A stretch of DNA of 64,000 nucleotides, taken from Dehalococcoidia bacterium. Lineage in GTDB: Bacteria > Chloroflexota > Dehalococcoidia > UBA2979. The notes beneath the pieces were generated by a model. That model was not told the origin of the DNA. It worked only from the letters and a program-made list of their open reading frames with translations, and did no database searches. A program made the translations under genes and the position numbers. This document shows positions 8,889 through 17,012 of the stretch, piece by piece. Every line of letters begins with the position of its first letter. The stretch's first letter is position 1. The stretch lies in contig JANQNP010000012.1 of assembly GCA_028279505.1 (NCBI GenBank), forward strand, positions 1 through 64,000, read 5' to 3'.

Positions 8889-9098
8889 ATTAGTCGTACC
8901 CGGTACCGGCCGGGTTCCTCCGCGGCGACTGCGAGACGACGCAGGCCGGCAGCGGTCAGATACTCTCTGAAGATTCCCACATTCGGGAATACATGGAGGC
9001 ACTGGCAGCCACTACTCTCTGCTCAAGCTCGACGACGAGGTCCGAACCTCACGCCGACACAGACTGAGTCGATCGACGTAGAGAAGGGGGAGTTGCTC

Positions 9099-9632
9099 AT
9101 GAATGTCGACCTGGCGTGGCTTCGAGGCGAGAGGGCTAGCCGCTCGCGAGTGTTGCTAGCCGGAGTCCTGCTCTTTGCTCTAGCAATGCTGGTGGGGCAG
9201 CGAGCGTTTCCAGCTGCTGAAGGTGACGGCGGTGGGCCGAGTGAGGAGCCCAGGCAGGGTGCCACTCGCCCAGAGGCTCCGAAGTCACTCCCAGTCCTAT
9301 CCAGTTCTGATCGCGATGACGCGTTGGAGTTGCTTGCGACCGATCCTGTTCTTCGCGACCTTGTTGGTGATCGCACGTACAGCACCGAGGAAGTTACTCT
9401 TTGGCACTCTTCCACCGGCGAGCAATTGGGGGCGGCTGTAATCCTCACGCTCGAGTCACCTCTTGCCGGAGAGCGTGAATGGCAGTACGCCGTGGTTGAC
9501 GGCGTTGAGGATACTCCAACTCGATACGAGACCGTCCGTCAACGGGCTTCTGCTGATGGCGTTCAAACCTTGCTGGCCTTCGTTGATCTGCGGAATTCGG
9601 AAGTCGTCGAAATCGGCCCAATCACGCAGTGA
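9099..9632 (+). CDS. Single-pass membrane protein with a small extracytoplasmic domain
   Basis: This is a 177-residue protein with an N-terminal signal-anchor at about residues 18-38, a Gly/Pro/Glu-rich linker, and an extracytoplasmic domain of about 110 residues. The ATG at 9099 has AAGGGGGAG 6 bases upstream and is preferred over the TTG six bases earlier. The outer domain has an alternating pattern (ATDPVLRDLVGDRTYSTEEV then GAAVILTLESPL) reminiscent of PepSY or cystatin-like folds, but this is only an impression. It is followed 37 bases later by the secreted Cys/Trp-rich protein. The preceding 210-base gap has two small hairpins (8897-8914 and 8973-8990) and no convincing gene. Confidence 0.65.
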   Translation: MNVDLAWLRGERASRSRVLLAGVLLFALAMLVGQRAFPAAEGDGGGPSEEPRQGATRPEAPKSLPVLSSSDRDDALELLATDPVLRDLVGDRTYSTEEVTLWHSSTGEQLGAAVILTLESPLAGEREWQYAVVDGVEDTPTRYETVRQRASADGVQTLLAFVDLRNSEVVEIGPITQ

Positions 9633-9669
9633 CACGTAAACAGCAAGGCCGCAGAAATTGGGGAATCTG

Positions 9670-10359
9670 ATGTTTCAAACCATGCGGAATATGGTTAGGT
9701 CGAGATTGTCTAGCGCGCTGTTCTTGGTAAGCGCATCCGTCATTGGCCTATCTGCGGGGGGGTTGATGTCAGCTGAGACCGCGGAGGCAGGGCATACGGC
9801 CTGTTGCGGTAACTTGCAGAAACTCTATATCGGAACAGATGGCTTCTGGAACTACGATTTTGTGAGCCAATCAGCGGTCAATGGCAACGTTGATTGGCCG
9901 GTAACAATAGTGTTCGGTGACGATGCTGAAGTCGACAAGGTCAAGGACATCTACCCGTGGGGATGGGGTGGTGGCGCAATGTACCTTGAGACTAAAGATG
10001 GTAGTTCGTGGACGTGGGATTCGGATTCCGGAATTAAGACCGTGTGGTGTCCAAGTTTCGGCGTTACAGCGCAGCACATGCGCGTGTACGCAGATAGTTC
10101 CGATGATAGGAACTACACGACTGCGTGGGGTTTCTATGTTCTTGCGACGACGCATCAAGATCGAAATGAGTGCGCCCTCGGCGCGAAGTTTGGATGGAGT
10201 GAACAGGCCGAGGAATATTACGTGAATGAAGCGGCATCTCGTGGGTACAGTACCTCTCACGACTGGGGGGACATGTACAACTACGAGCCTCCCCGTTGGG
10301 AAGGGACCACTGTCTACTGGAACAACAGCGGTAAGGCAAGCTGGGTCACAGTTCCGTGA
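9670..10359 (+). CDS. Secreted Cys/Trp-rich protein of unknown function
   Basis: This is a 229-residue precursor with a Sec signal peptide: basic MRNMVRSR region, hydrophobic core, probable cleavage after ETAEA or nearby, and mature protein beginning near GHTACCGN. The mature part has four Cys and many Trp and Tyr, including YPWGWGGGAMYLE, an AQHMRVYAD segment, WGFYVLATTHQDRNE and FGWSEQAEEYY. The conserved-looking ATTHxDxNE and WSEQAE motifs resemble those of hypothetical secreted actinobacterial and chloroflexal proteins I recall, without an assigned role. The ATG at 9670 follows GGGGA by 6 bases. A strong hairpin terminator lies 35 bases after the stop. Confidence 0.68.
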   Translation: MFQTMRNMVRSRLSSALFLVSASVIGLSAGGLMSAETAEAGHTACCGNLQKLYIGTDGFWNYDFVSQSAVNGNVDWPVTIVFGDDAEVDKVKDIYPWGWGGGAMYLETKDGSSWTWDSDSGIKTVWCPSFGVTAQHMRVYADSSDDRNYTTAWGFYVLATTHQDRNECALGAKFGWSEQAEEYYVNEAASRGYSTSHDWGDMYNYEPPRWEGTTVYWNNSGKASWVTVP

Positions 10360-10393
10360 GTCTACGAGACTAGTTGACGGTGAGGGCATTAGC

Positions 10394-10438
10394 GATCAAG
10401 GGGAGATGGTGCGACCGACGCACCCTCTCCCCTTGATC
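10394..10438 (+). terminator. Strong hairpin terminator after the secreted protein gene
   Basis: Two 19-base arms (10394-10412 and 10420-10438) pair at 18 of 19 positions around a 7-base loop. The arms begin GATCAAGGGGAGA and end with its complement. There is no U-run after the stem, so it is either a non-canonical intrinsic terminator or an mRNA 3' stabiliser. It separates the secreted-protein gene from the following membrane protein gene. It is the most stable hairpin I see in the lower-GC region. Confidence 0.75.
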
Positions 10439-10469
10439 TGAGACGTGGCAGGTTAGCTTCGAGCTGCAA

Positions 10470-11552
10470 GTGAGACGCTGGTGGGCGATGAGTAGTCACA
10501 GGAACGCTGAGCATTCTTCGTGGTTAGTGGGTCTCGTGGCCTCTGTGGTGGTGTTCGCTTTCGGCCTAGTTGAGGCTGAGGCTGCGACTCCTCCGGACGA
10601 TTCCTATCCAGGTACTGCTATCGGATCGACGGGTGAGGTCAGCCTGCGCGATCTGGGCATCGAGTCAATTCGGCTTTCCCCAAGTGAAGCGACAGCGGAA
10701 CTGCTCGGTCCCCTCTTCGAGGCTGGGGCGAAGCAAGGTGGCAGCCAGTGGTATCTGATGCACGTCCACCTGACCGTGAAGGTCAACCCCGCACTACCGC
10801 TCACCTCGGCTGAAGAACGAGCCTACGTCGTCGCGACCGTGAATGATCGTGCGGTCGCCCAGTTGAAGATCGAGCCCCACCTTGGGCCGCGATCACGGGG
10901 ACTCCGTTGGAGTGCCATCGAACTGCTTTCTGGGTCCAGCACCGGAACGGTGCTTGAGAGCAGTGCCGACCTTCATTACAGCAATTACCTGCAGGACAGA
11001 TCGGTAGTTGCGGAAGCCGGCGCACGACTCGGATTCGAGATCCAGGTGCCAGATCACCTAGGTGATGACTGGCTAGAGGCAGTCACCATCCACGACGACA
11101 CGAGCATCCTCACCTCGCCGCTCGGGCCGGCGGAGTTGGAGTTGGATGTGGTCACGGACGAGATGTCACTGGCCAGCGACGGCACGGGCACTCTCCCGAT
11201 CATATTGAGGAGCGGTGGACTTCCGGCGCGCGATGTTAGGGCACAGGCCGTCTCGTCGACCGGGGCGCCTGCTAGCAACTTGGTCGTACTCGATGAGGTC
11301 GGGGATCGCGACACGCACGTCAACCTGACGATCGATTCAGAGGTTACCGAAGACGATTGGTTTGAAGTGCATGTCCGCGGTCAGACGGGAGGGCAGCAGG
11401 TGGCCTACCTCGAGTTTGACGCCACCACTGGACGAGACGTGTGGGGACCCCGTGTGCGCCTCGGTACCGCGTTGCTACTCGGGCTTCTCGTTATGGCGCT
11501 CTTGATCGGACGGAGCTTCAGATCCCGAGAGAGGGCGTCCCGTCGCCGATGA
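10470..11552 (+). CDS. Secreted, C-terminally membrane-anchored protein of unknown function
   Basis: This is a 360-residue protein with an N-terminal signal peptide (hydrophobic WLVGLVASVVVFAFGLVEAEA), an extracytoplasmic region of about 280 residues, and a C-terminal transmembrane helix (LGTALLLGLLVMALLIG) followed by a short Arg-rich tail. The outer part looks all-beta, with a segment near 215-320 (LELDVVTDEMSLASDGTGTL and onward) resembling an Ig-like or NEW3-type fold; that is an impression. Topology predicts a cell-surface protein anchored at its C-terminus. The GTG at 10470 is used; ATG at 10488 is an equally possible start. It ends the lower-GC region and is convergent with the desulfurase gene. 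Confidence 0.65.
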   Translation: MRRWWAMSSHRNAEHSSWLVGLVASVVVFAFGLVEAEAATPPDDSYPGTAIGSTGEVSLRDLGIESIRLSPSEATAELLGPLFEAGAKQGGSQWYLMHVHLTVKVNPALPLTSAEERAYVVATVNDRAVAQLKIEPHLGPRSRGLRWSAIELLSGSSTGTVLESSADLHYSNYLQDRSVVAEAGARLGFEIQVPDHLGDDWLEAVTIHDDTSILTSPLGPAELELDVVTDEMSLASDGTGTLPIILRSGGLPARDVRAQAVSSTGAPASNLVVLDEVGDRDTHVNLTIDSEVTEDDWFEVHVRGQTGGQQVAYLEFDATTGRDVWGPRVRLGTALLLGLLVMALLIGRSFRSRERASRRR

Positions 11553-11603
11553 CCACGAGGCTCTGGCGGAGAGGCGATGCAGCGGCTTCCTGGGCCGTCT
11601 CCT

Positions 11604-12863
11604 CTAGGTGGCCAGCCACGGCTGCCAGTCGGCCGGCGGCTCGGTCGTCGGCATCGGCGACAGCGCGCGTAGCCGCTCGACGATCGGCGGCAGCTCGGTG
11701 AGCAGTCGGTCGACGTCCTCGTCCGTGTTCCCACGCCCGAGGCTGAACCGCAGCGACCCGCGCGCCAGCTCGTCCGGGACGCCCATCGCCACCAGCACGT
11801 GGCTTGGCTCCACTGACCCCGTCGTGCACGCCGATCCGGAGGACGCGGCGAACCCGGCGAGGTCGAGCGCCAGCAGGATCGACTCACCCTCGACGAAGCC
11901 GATCAGCGCGGAGACGTTGCCGGGGAGCCGTTCATCGAGGTCGGCGGGGCCGGTGATCCCGGTCATCGCGATCCGCTGCGGCAGCTCGGTCATCAGCCGC
12001 TGCTGCAGCGCGCGCTCGTGCGACAGATCGGCCTCGCGCTCGTCGGCGGCGATCTCGATCGCTTTCGCGAAGCCGACGATGGCGGCGGTGTCCTCGGTGC
12101 CCGCGCGTCGCCGCTCTTCCTGGCTCCCACCGAGGATCTGGGGGGCGAGCGGCGTGCCGGCCCGCACGTAGAGCGCCCCCGCGCCTCGAGGGCCGTAGAG
12201 CTTGTGCCCGGTGAACGTCATCAGGTCGACGCCCAGGCGGTCGACGTTCGCTCCGAGGTGCGCGACCGACTGCACCGCGTCCGTGTGTACGGCCGTCCGA
12301 GGGTTCGCCTCGTGCACCGCCCGCGCGATCGCGGCCACGTCGTTGATCGCCCCGACCTCGTTGTTCGCGTGCATGACCGACACGAGCACCGTGTCGTCCC
12401 GCACCGCGGCGGCCGCCGCCGCCGGGTCGACCCGGCCCTCACGATCGACCTCGAGGATCGTGAGCTCGGCGACGCCGTCGCGTTCGAGCTGCTCGGCTGT
12501 GTCGAGGACCGCGTGATGCTCGACCGCCGAGGTGATGATGTGAACCGGGTTTCCGGATGCGGCTCCGCCGCGGGCGCGACGCCGGCTCGCGCCGACCACG
12601 CCGCGCAGGGCGAGCGAGTCGGACTCGGAGCCGCCGGCGGTGAAGACGATCTCGCCGGGATCCGCGCCCACTGACGAGGCGATCGTCTGGCGCGCCTCGT
12701 CGATCGCGCGGCGCGTCTGCTGCGCCTCGACATAAATCGATGATGGGTTGGCGAAGTACTCGGTCAGGTAGGGCAGCATCGCCTCGACGACGCGCGGGTC
12801 CGGGGGCGTGGTCGCGGCGTGGTCGAGGTAGACGCGGCTCCCGTTCGAGCGGTGGCCGTTCAT
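11604..12863 (-). CDS. iscS: Cysteine desulfurase, NifS/IscS group
   Basis: This PLP enzyme moves sulfur from cysteine to a persulfide for Fe-S or thio-cofactor synthesis. The 419-residue protein has the fold-type I pattern: VYLDHAATTPPDPRV at the start, the PLP-Lys in TFTGHKLYGPRG, and the catalytic Cys loop GSACTTGSVEPSHVLVAMG, which is the long-loop group I (NifS/IscS) form rather than SufS. A second, SufS-type enzyme lies at 40740. The ATG at 12863 has AAGGGCGG upstream; ATG at 12878 is an alternative. It is divergent from a SufR-like regulator and near an A-type carrier, forming a compact Fe-S locus. Confidence 0.93.
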   Translation of the reverse strand: MNGHRSNGSRVYLDHAATTPPDPRVVEAMLPYLTEYFANPSSIYVEAQQTRRAIDEARQTIASSVGADPGEIVFTAGGSESDSLALRGVVGASRRRARGGAASGNPVHIITSAVEHHAVLDTAEQLERDGVAELTILEVDREGRVDPAAAAAAVRDDTVLVSVMHANNEVGAINDVAAIARAVHEANPRTAVHTDAVQSVAHLGANVDRLGVDLMTFTGHKLYGPRGAGALYVRAGTPLAPQILGGSQEERRRAGTEDTAAIVGFAKAIEIAADEREADLSHERALQQRLMTELPQRIAMTGITGPADLDERLPGNVSALIGFVEGESILLALDLAGFAASSGSACTTGSVEPSHVLVAMGVPDELARGSLRFSLGRGNTDEDVDRLLTELPPIVERLRALSPMPTTEPPADWQPWLAT

Positions 12864-12999
12864 GGATCCGCCCTTCATGGCTTCGCCGTCGTGGCTCCGC
12901 CGTTCGTGGATCCGAGGGTAGCGCGCCGCTCTTGCGGACGCCTGATTTGCGACGTTTAGCACTGGAAAAGGTGAAAAAGCTGTTCTAGGCTCATCAGAC

Positions 13000-13710
13000 A
13001 TGACACGCAACGGAACCGGCCGTATCGAGGGCACCCGCGAGCAGATCCTCAACATCCTGAGGCGCTCCGAGGGCGCATCCGTCGACGACCTCGCGAACGA
13101 GCTGGGGCTCGCCGGCGCGACGGTGCGACGCCACCTCGACGTCCTCCTCCGCGACAACTACGTCTCAGTCACCCAGGTCCGCGGCGGCACTGGCCGCCCG
13201 CGCCACATCTTCTCCCTCACCGAGCAGGGCGGGGAGCTGTTCCCGCACCACTACGTCCGCATCACACACCGGCTGCTCGAGGAGATCGTGGCGCTCACGC
13301 CCGACGAGACCACCGGCCGCAACGGCGGTGAGCTCGCCGAGCTCGTCGTCGGCAAGATGTGCGAGCGCCTGCTCCAGGAGTACGGCCCTCGCGTCAGCGG
13401 CGACACCATCGAGGCGCGCGTCACCTCGGCGCTGACGCTGCTCGAGGACGAGGGCCTGGACTTTGAGGTCGACGTCACCGACGGTGAGCTGCGGCTGCTG
13501 GGCCGCGGCCTCTGCGCCCGCATCGGACACGGATCCCCCGGCGCCGACGGCGTCGACCACGACCGCGAACTCCTCGAACGGTTGCTCGGCGTGCGGGTGA
13601 CGGCGCTCCCGGCCGGCGAGGTGCCGCACGAGTTCCTCTGCGCCTTCCGCGTGCATGAGCCGGCCTCGTCATTCGTGGACGCGGTCCCGACGGCCGAATA
13701 TCATTCGTAG
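13000..13710 (+). CDS. SufR-like winged-helix regulator
   Basis: This is a 236-residue transcription factor. Residues about 11-70 form a winged HTH (REQILNILRRSEGASVDDLA, then AGATVRRHLDVLLRDNYVSV) in the same arrangement as SufR at 36190. The C-terminal part aligns in outline with SufR, but the Fe-S ligand pattern is altered: single Cys residues occur in KMCERL, GLCARIG and EFLCAF instead of the CPVRSC...C cluster seen in the other copy. It may therefore sense something else or bind a cluster differently. It is divergent from the NifS/IscS gene across 136 bases and is followed 43 bases later by the A-type carrier, so control of both is plausible. Confidence 0.8.
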   Translation: MTRNGTGRIEGTREQILNILRRSEGASVDDLANELGLAGATVRRHLDVLLRDNYVSVTQVRGGTGRPRHIFSLTEQGGELFPHHYVRITHRLLEEIVALTPDETTGRNGGELAELVVGKMCERLLQEYGPRVSGDTIEARVTSALTLLEDEGLDFEVDVTDGELRLLGRGLCARIGHGSPGADGVDHDRELLERLLGVRVTALPAGEVPHEFLCAFRVHEPASSFVDAVPTAEYHS

Positions 13711-13753
13711 GTAACCGCCGCGTGTCAGCGGCGCCACGATCACGGAGGTAACG

Positions 13754-14194
13754 ATGTCAGGTGGATTGCTGCCCGGAATGGGCGCGACCTTGACCAACGG
13801 CAACGAGCCCGCACCGCAGCCGACCTTCACCGGCCCGCTGGTGACCATTACTGAGCGCGCCGCTGCCAAGGCCAGCACGCTGCTCGCGGACAAGGGTCAC
13901 GCCGACGGCCTGCTGCGCGTCTTTGTCGTCGGTGGGGGCTGCTCTGGCTTCCAGTACGGCATGGCGATCGCCGAGGAGGCCGACGCCGAGGACACCGTGA
14001 TCGAGGCCGAGGGCGGTGCGCGCATCGTCGTCGACGCCGACTCGGTTCCGATGATCGCCGGCGCCGAGATCGACTTCGTCGAGGACCTGATGAAGTCCGG
14101 CTTTACGATCTACAACCCGAACGCCGTCTCCTCCTGCGCCTGCGGCTCCTCGTTCCAGGCGAACGGGCACGAGGGCACGCCTCGCCCCTGCTAG
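13754..14194 (+). CDS. erpA: A-type iron-sulfur carrier (ErpA/IscA/SufA family)
   Basis: This is an Fe-S cluster carrier or insertion protein of 146 residues. After a 30-residue non-conserved leader, the A-type domain shows VTITERAAAKASTLLADKG, the first Cys in GGGCSGFQYG and the C-terminal pair SCACGSSF, which are the three conserved cluster-binding cysteines. GGAGG lies 6 bases upstream of the ATG. It sits downstream of a SufR-like regulator and opposite a cysteine desulfurase, which fits Fe-S assembly. A rho-independent terminator follows at 14223. Which A-type subtype it is cannot be decided from sequence alone. Confidence 0.92.
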   Translation: MSGGLLPGMGATLTNGNEPAPQPTFTGPLVTITERAAAKASTLLADKGHADGLLRVFVVGGGCSGFQYGMAIAEEADAEDTVIEAEGGARIVVDADSVPMIAGAEIDFVEDLMKSGFTIYNPNAVSSCACGSSFQANGHEGTPRPC

Positions 14195-14222
14195 CGGTGT
14201 AGTCGCGAGCGTGAATCGATCG

Positions 14223-14247
14223 AGCCCCGCGAGAGCGGGGCTTCTTC
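14223..14247 (+). terminator. Rho-independent terminator after the A-type carrier
   Basis: The stem is AGCCCCGC and GCGGGGCT with a GAGA tetraloop, followed by TCTTC. It is a compact GC stem with a pyrimidine tail, 28 bases after the stop codon. Confidence 0.88.
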
Positions 14248-14328
14248 GTATCTGGCGCGCGGACTTGCGTCGCTCACCTATTCTGTGAGCGGTCACTGAC
14301 ACTTCCGACGAGACGAAGGAGACCCACC

Positions 14329-14772
14329 ATGCAGGCGTGGATCCAGGTCGGCTCCCCCGACAACTTCGAGGTCCTCCGCGAGCGCAACTTCGACGTATCC
14401 GCCTTCAAGGCCTCGCGCCGCAAGCAGTCCGGCGAGATGCAGCCCGGCGACCGCATCGTCTACTACCTGACGAAAGAGGTCCTCTTCGGCGGCATCGTCG
14501 AGGTGACCGGCGAGATGTTCGAGGACACCACCGACATCGGCCTCCGCTCGAAGGGCAAGCCCGGCGAGGACTACCCCTTCCGCATCGACACGAAGCCGGT
14601 TGTGATCCCCGATAAGGGCAACTACGTCGACGTCCGCGAGATCACCGACCTCCTCGAGAAGACGCGGAAGCTCGGGCCCAAGAAGCTCGGCATCGCCTTC
14701 CGAGGCAACCTCCACAAGATCTCCGACGAGGACTACCAGCAGATCGAGCGCCTGCTGCAGGAGCGCGTCTAG
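14329..14772 (+). CDS. EVE-domain protein
   Basis: This is a 147-residue protein consisting of a single EVE domain (PUA-like fold). EVE proteins are associated with binding of modified nucleic-acid bases. Typical features are WIQVGSPDNFEVLRERNFDV at the start, MQPGDRIVYYLT near residue 40 and the C-terminal IAFRGNLHKISDEDYQQIE. The ribosome binding site AAGGAG lies 9 bases before the ATG. It is followed 3 bases later by the PspC gene. It has no visible fusion to a nuclease or restriction module, so a defence role cannot be inferred from context. Confidence 0.8.
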   Translation: MQAWIQVGSPDNFEVLRERNFDVSAFKASRRKQSGEMQPGDRIVYYLTKEVLFGGIVEVTGEMFEDTTDIGLRSKGKPGEDYPFRIDTKPVVIPDKGNYVDVREITDLLEKTRKLGPKKLGIAFRGNLHKISDEDYQQIERLLQERV

Positions 14773-14775
14773 CCG

Positions 14776-15189
14776 ATGGCGGGCGACGACGGGGTTCGGC
14801 GACTGCGGCGCAGCCGCGACCGGATGGTCGCCGGCGTCGCCGGTGGCATCGCCGAGTATGTGGACATCGACCCGACGATCGTCCGCCTCGTCTTCGCCGT
14901 GCTGCTCATCCTGGGCGCCGGCATCACCTGGTTCCTCGTCTACGCGTTGCTCTGGATCCTGATGCCCGAGGCTCCCGAGGGCGCCGCCACCCCTCGCTCC
15001 GAGGGCGGTGCCGACGCCGGCCTCATCTTCGGCATCCTGCTCGTCGGGCTCGGCCTGCTCTTCCTCACGAACCAGTTCGCGCTGGCCCGCTTCGTCGGCT
15101 TCGGCGCCGCGCGCGCCGCGTGGCCGCTCCTCCTGATCGCCGCCGGTGCGATGCTGTTCCTCGCCGCCCGCGACCGCCAGCAGCGCTGA
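14776..15189 (+). CDS. PspC-domain membrane protein
   Basis: This is a 137-residue protein. Residues about 8-65 form a PspC domain (RLRRSRDRMVAGVAGGIAEY, with Asp-Ile-Asp-Pro-Thr following) with its hydrophobic segment (VFAVLLILGAGITWFLVYAL). Two more membrane segments follow at about 82-98 and 112-130, as in the PspC-DUF5668 arrangement common in high-GC bacteria. PspC proteins act in membrane stress responses or as anti-sigma-like partners; no partner gene is adjacent here. It starts 3 bases after the EVE gene stop and is probably co-transcribed with it. Confidence 0.85.
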   Translation: MAGDDGVRRLRRSRDRMVAGVAGGIAEYVDIDPTIVRLVFAVLLILGAGITWFLVYALLWILMPEAPEGAATPRSEGGADAGLIFGILLVGLGLLFLTNQFALARFVGFGAARAAWPLLLIAAGAMLFLAARDRQQR

Positions 15190-15281
15190 GCAACCACCGC
15201 AGCGCCCGACACCCGCGAGGGCTTCGGGCCGCCCCTGCCCCCCGTTGGCGCAGACCTCGGTACGATCGTCCTGAGGTCGCG

Positions 15282-16964
15282 ATGGCAGATCTGACACCGT
15301 TCGGCGCTTCCGAGGCCCCCGACGCCACCGAGGTCCGCTGGCGCGAGTGGGAGCGCGGGCTCTTCGAGGACGAAGCGCTCGCTGACCGCCTGCGGCTGCT
15401 GCTGGTGGCTCCGTCGTGGCTCCCCGAGCTGACCGCCCTCGATCGCACCGCGTTCGAGGACCCGCGCGTCGTGAGTCGGTTGGCGACTCAGGTGACCCCG
15501 ATCCGCGTCGACGCCGACGACCGCCCCGACCTGATGACGCGCTACGGCGAGCCGGACGCCGTCGTCGTCTCCCTCCTGAGCGACGACGGCGAACTCCTCG
15601 AGCGCGTCGCCGAGCCCTCGGCGGACGCGCTCGTCGCCGCGATCGATCGCTGGCTCGCCCGCTGGCGCGACGAACGCGACGAGGTGCTCGCCGAACTCGA
15701 GGCCGAGCGCGTCCTCCGCCGCGCGAGCCGCCCCGCGCGCCGCGGCGACCTGAGCCCCGCCACCCTCGACATCGCGCTCGATCGAGCCAACGAGGCCGGC
15801 GAGCTGCCCGGCTCGGAGCGGGTGCGGCTCTGGCTCTACGCCCACCGCCGCCGCGCCGACCTGGAGTCGGAGCGCCGCGCCCGCATGGCGATCCAGCGCC
15901 GCATCGACGGCGCCGGCTTCGACCCGGTCAACGGCGGCTTCCGCCACTGCGCGGACCCAGACCCGTCGTGTGACGTTCGGCTCGCCGAGGACCAGGGCCG
16001 CTGGCTCTTCGTCCTCGCGGGGATCGCCGCCGAGGACAGCGAGGCCCACGAGTGGGTGCTCCAGGCCGTGACCCAGACCGTCGACTTCGTCGAGTCAGGC
16101 CTGCTGAACTCCAGCGGCGGCTTCCGCCACCGCCCGGGTGGCGAACAGGTCCTGGCGCCCTCGAACGCCTGGCTCGCCCGCGGGCTGCTCGCCTGCGGCA
16201 TCGTCTTCGACCGCTCGGACTGGCGAACGCGCGGCCGCACCGCCGTCGACTTCATGGTCCAACGCATGCGCGCCGGCGAGGCCGGGAGCTACCACGGCTG
16301 GGACGGGGTCCCCTCCACCCTCGGCCTGCTCACCGCGCAGGTCGCCGCGGGTCAGGCCCTGCTCGACGCCTACGAGGTCACCGGCGCGATCGACTACCTG
16401 CACCACACCCAGACCATCGCCCGCCTGTTGGAGCGCCAGTTCCACACGGCCAGCGACCTCCTCGCGGACGCCGATCCAGGCGCCGAGGCGATTGGACTCC
16501 TCGAGGAGCCCCGCTTCTCCGCGCTCGACAACGCCGAGGCCGCCGAGCTCCTCGTCCGCCTTGGCCACCTCACGCACGACAACCGCTACGTCGAGATGGC
16601 CTACGCCATCCTCGGCGCGGTGGCCGGCGGACTCGACTCGCTCGAGCTGGAGGCGGCCTGCGCCGTCGCGCGCGTCGTCGACCGCGTCCTCTCGATCGAG
16701 CCGGAGATCAAGATCGTCGCCTTCGCCCCACCCGGCGAGGTCGACAGCACCGCCGACCCGCTGCACGCCGAGGCGCTCCGCCTCGCGCTCGCCGCGCACA
16801 CCGTCCAGCGGCTCCACCCCGAGTTCGACGATGTCCTGGTCTCACAGCTCGGCGTCCCGGCGACCGCGGGCGGCGCCGTCTGCTTCATCGCGGGCGAGTA
16901 CGGCCCGCTCCTCACGAGGCCCGACGAACTGCTGCCCGCGATCGAGCGCGCGTTCCCGACCTAG
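15282..16964 (+). CDS. YyaL/DUF255-like protein with a degenerate thioredoxin domain
   Basis: This is a 560-residue protein related to the YyaL/SPATA20 family (thioredoxin-like N-terminus plus an alpha/alpha-barrel like glycoside hydrolases). The N-terminus APSWLPELTALDRTAFEDPRVV aligns with the family pattern in which a CHWCH motif precedes ...SFEDEEVA, but here both cysteines are absent. The following IRVDADDRPDLMTRYGEPDA keeps the family VDxxxRPD motif. The barrel part includes DPVNGGFRHCADP and LNSSGGFRHRPGG. It is shorter than the usual length of about 680. The ATG at 15282 has GAGG 6 bases upstream. The biochemical role of the family is not settled; redox activity is unlikely in this copy. 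Confidence 0.82.
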   Translation: MADLTPFGASEAPDATEVRWREWERGLFEDEALADRLRLLLVAPSWLPELTALDRTAFEDPRVVSRLATQVTPIRVDADDRPDLMTRYGEPDAVVVSLLSDDGELLERVAEPSADALVAAIDRWLARWRDERDEVLAELEAERVLRRASRPARRGDLSPATLDIALDRANEAGELPGSERVRLWLYAHRRRADLESERRARMAIQRRIDGAGFDPVNGGFRHCADPDPSCDVRLAEDQGRWLFVLAGIAAEDSEAHEWVLQAVTQTVDFVESGLLNSSGGFRHRPGGEQVLAPSNAWLARGLLACGIVFDRSDWRTRGRTAVDFMVQRMRAGEAGSYHGWDGVPSTLGLLTAQVAAGQALLDAYEVTGAIDYLHHTQTIARLLERQFHTASDLLADADPGAEAIGLLEEPRFSALDNAEAAELLVRLGHLTHDNRYVEMAYAILGAVAGGLDSLELEAACAVARVVDRVLSIEPEIKIVAFAPPGEVDSTADPLHAEALRLALAAHTVQRLHPEFDDVLVSQLGVPATAGGAVCFIAGEYGPLLTRPDELLPAIERAFPT

Positions 16965-17012
16965 GCGGCGAGGCGGCCGAACCCGGTCGCGCTTACTGTC
17001 TCCGTCCGCGAG

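Larger units (their letters stand above)
8041..11552 (+). other. Lower-GC accessory region (possible island)
   Basis: From about 8041 to 11550 the base composition drops visibly compared with the flanks. A- and T-ending codons such as ATA, AGT, TTG and GAT are common, whereas flanking genes use almost only G/C-ending codons. All genes here are co-oriented, and most encode a small regulator, membrane proteins or secreted proteins of unknown function. Flanking genes (nuoB and a cysteine desulfurase) are core functions. No integrase, transposase, tRNA or direct repeat was seen at either edge, so acquisition by transfer is inference from composition alone. The 263 bases before it (7778-8040) hold only a short GTGAG-CC-CTCAC hairpin and presumably the nuoB promoter. 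Confidence 0.6.

Noticed and set aside
8992..9070. 24-codon ORF upstream of the single-pass membrane protein
   Set aside because: It has no ribosome binding site and a composition like random sequence.
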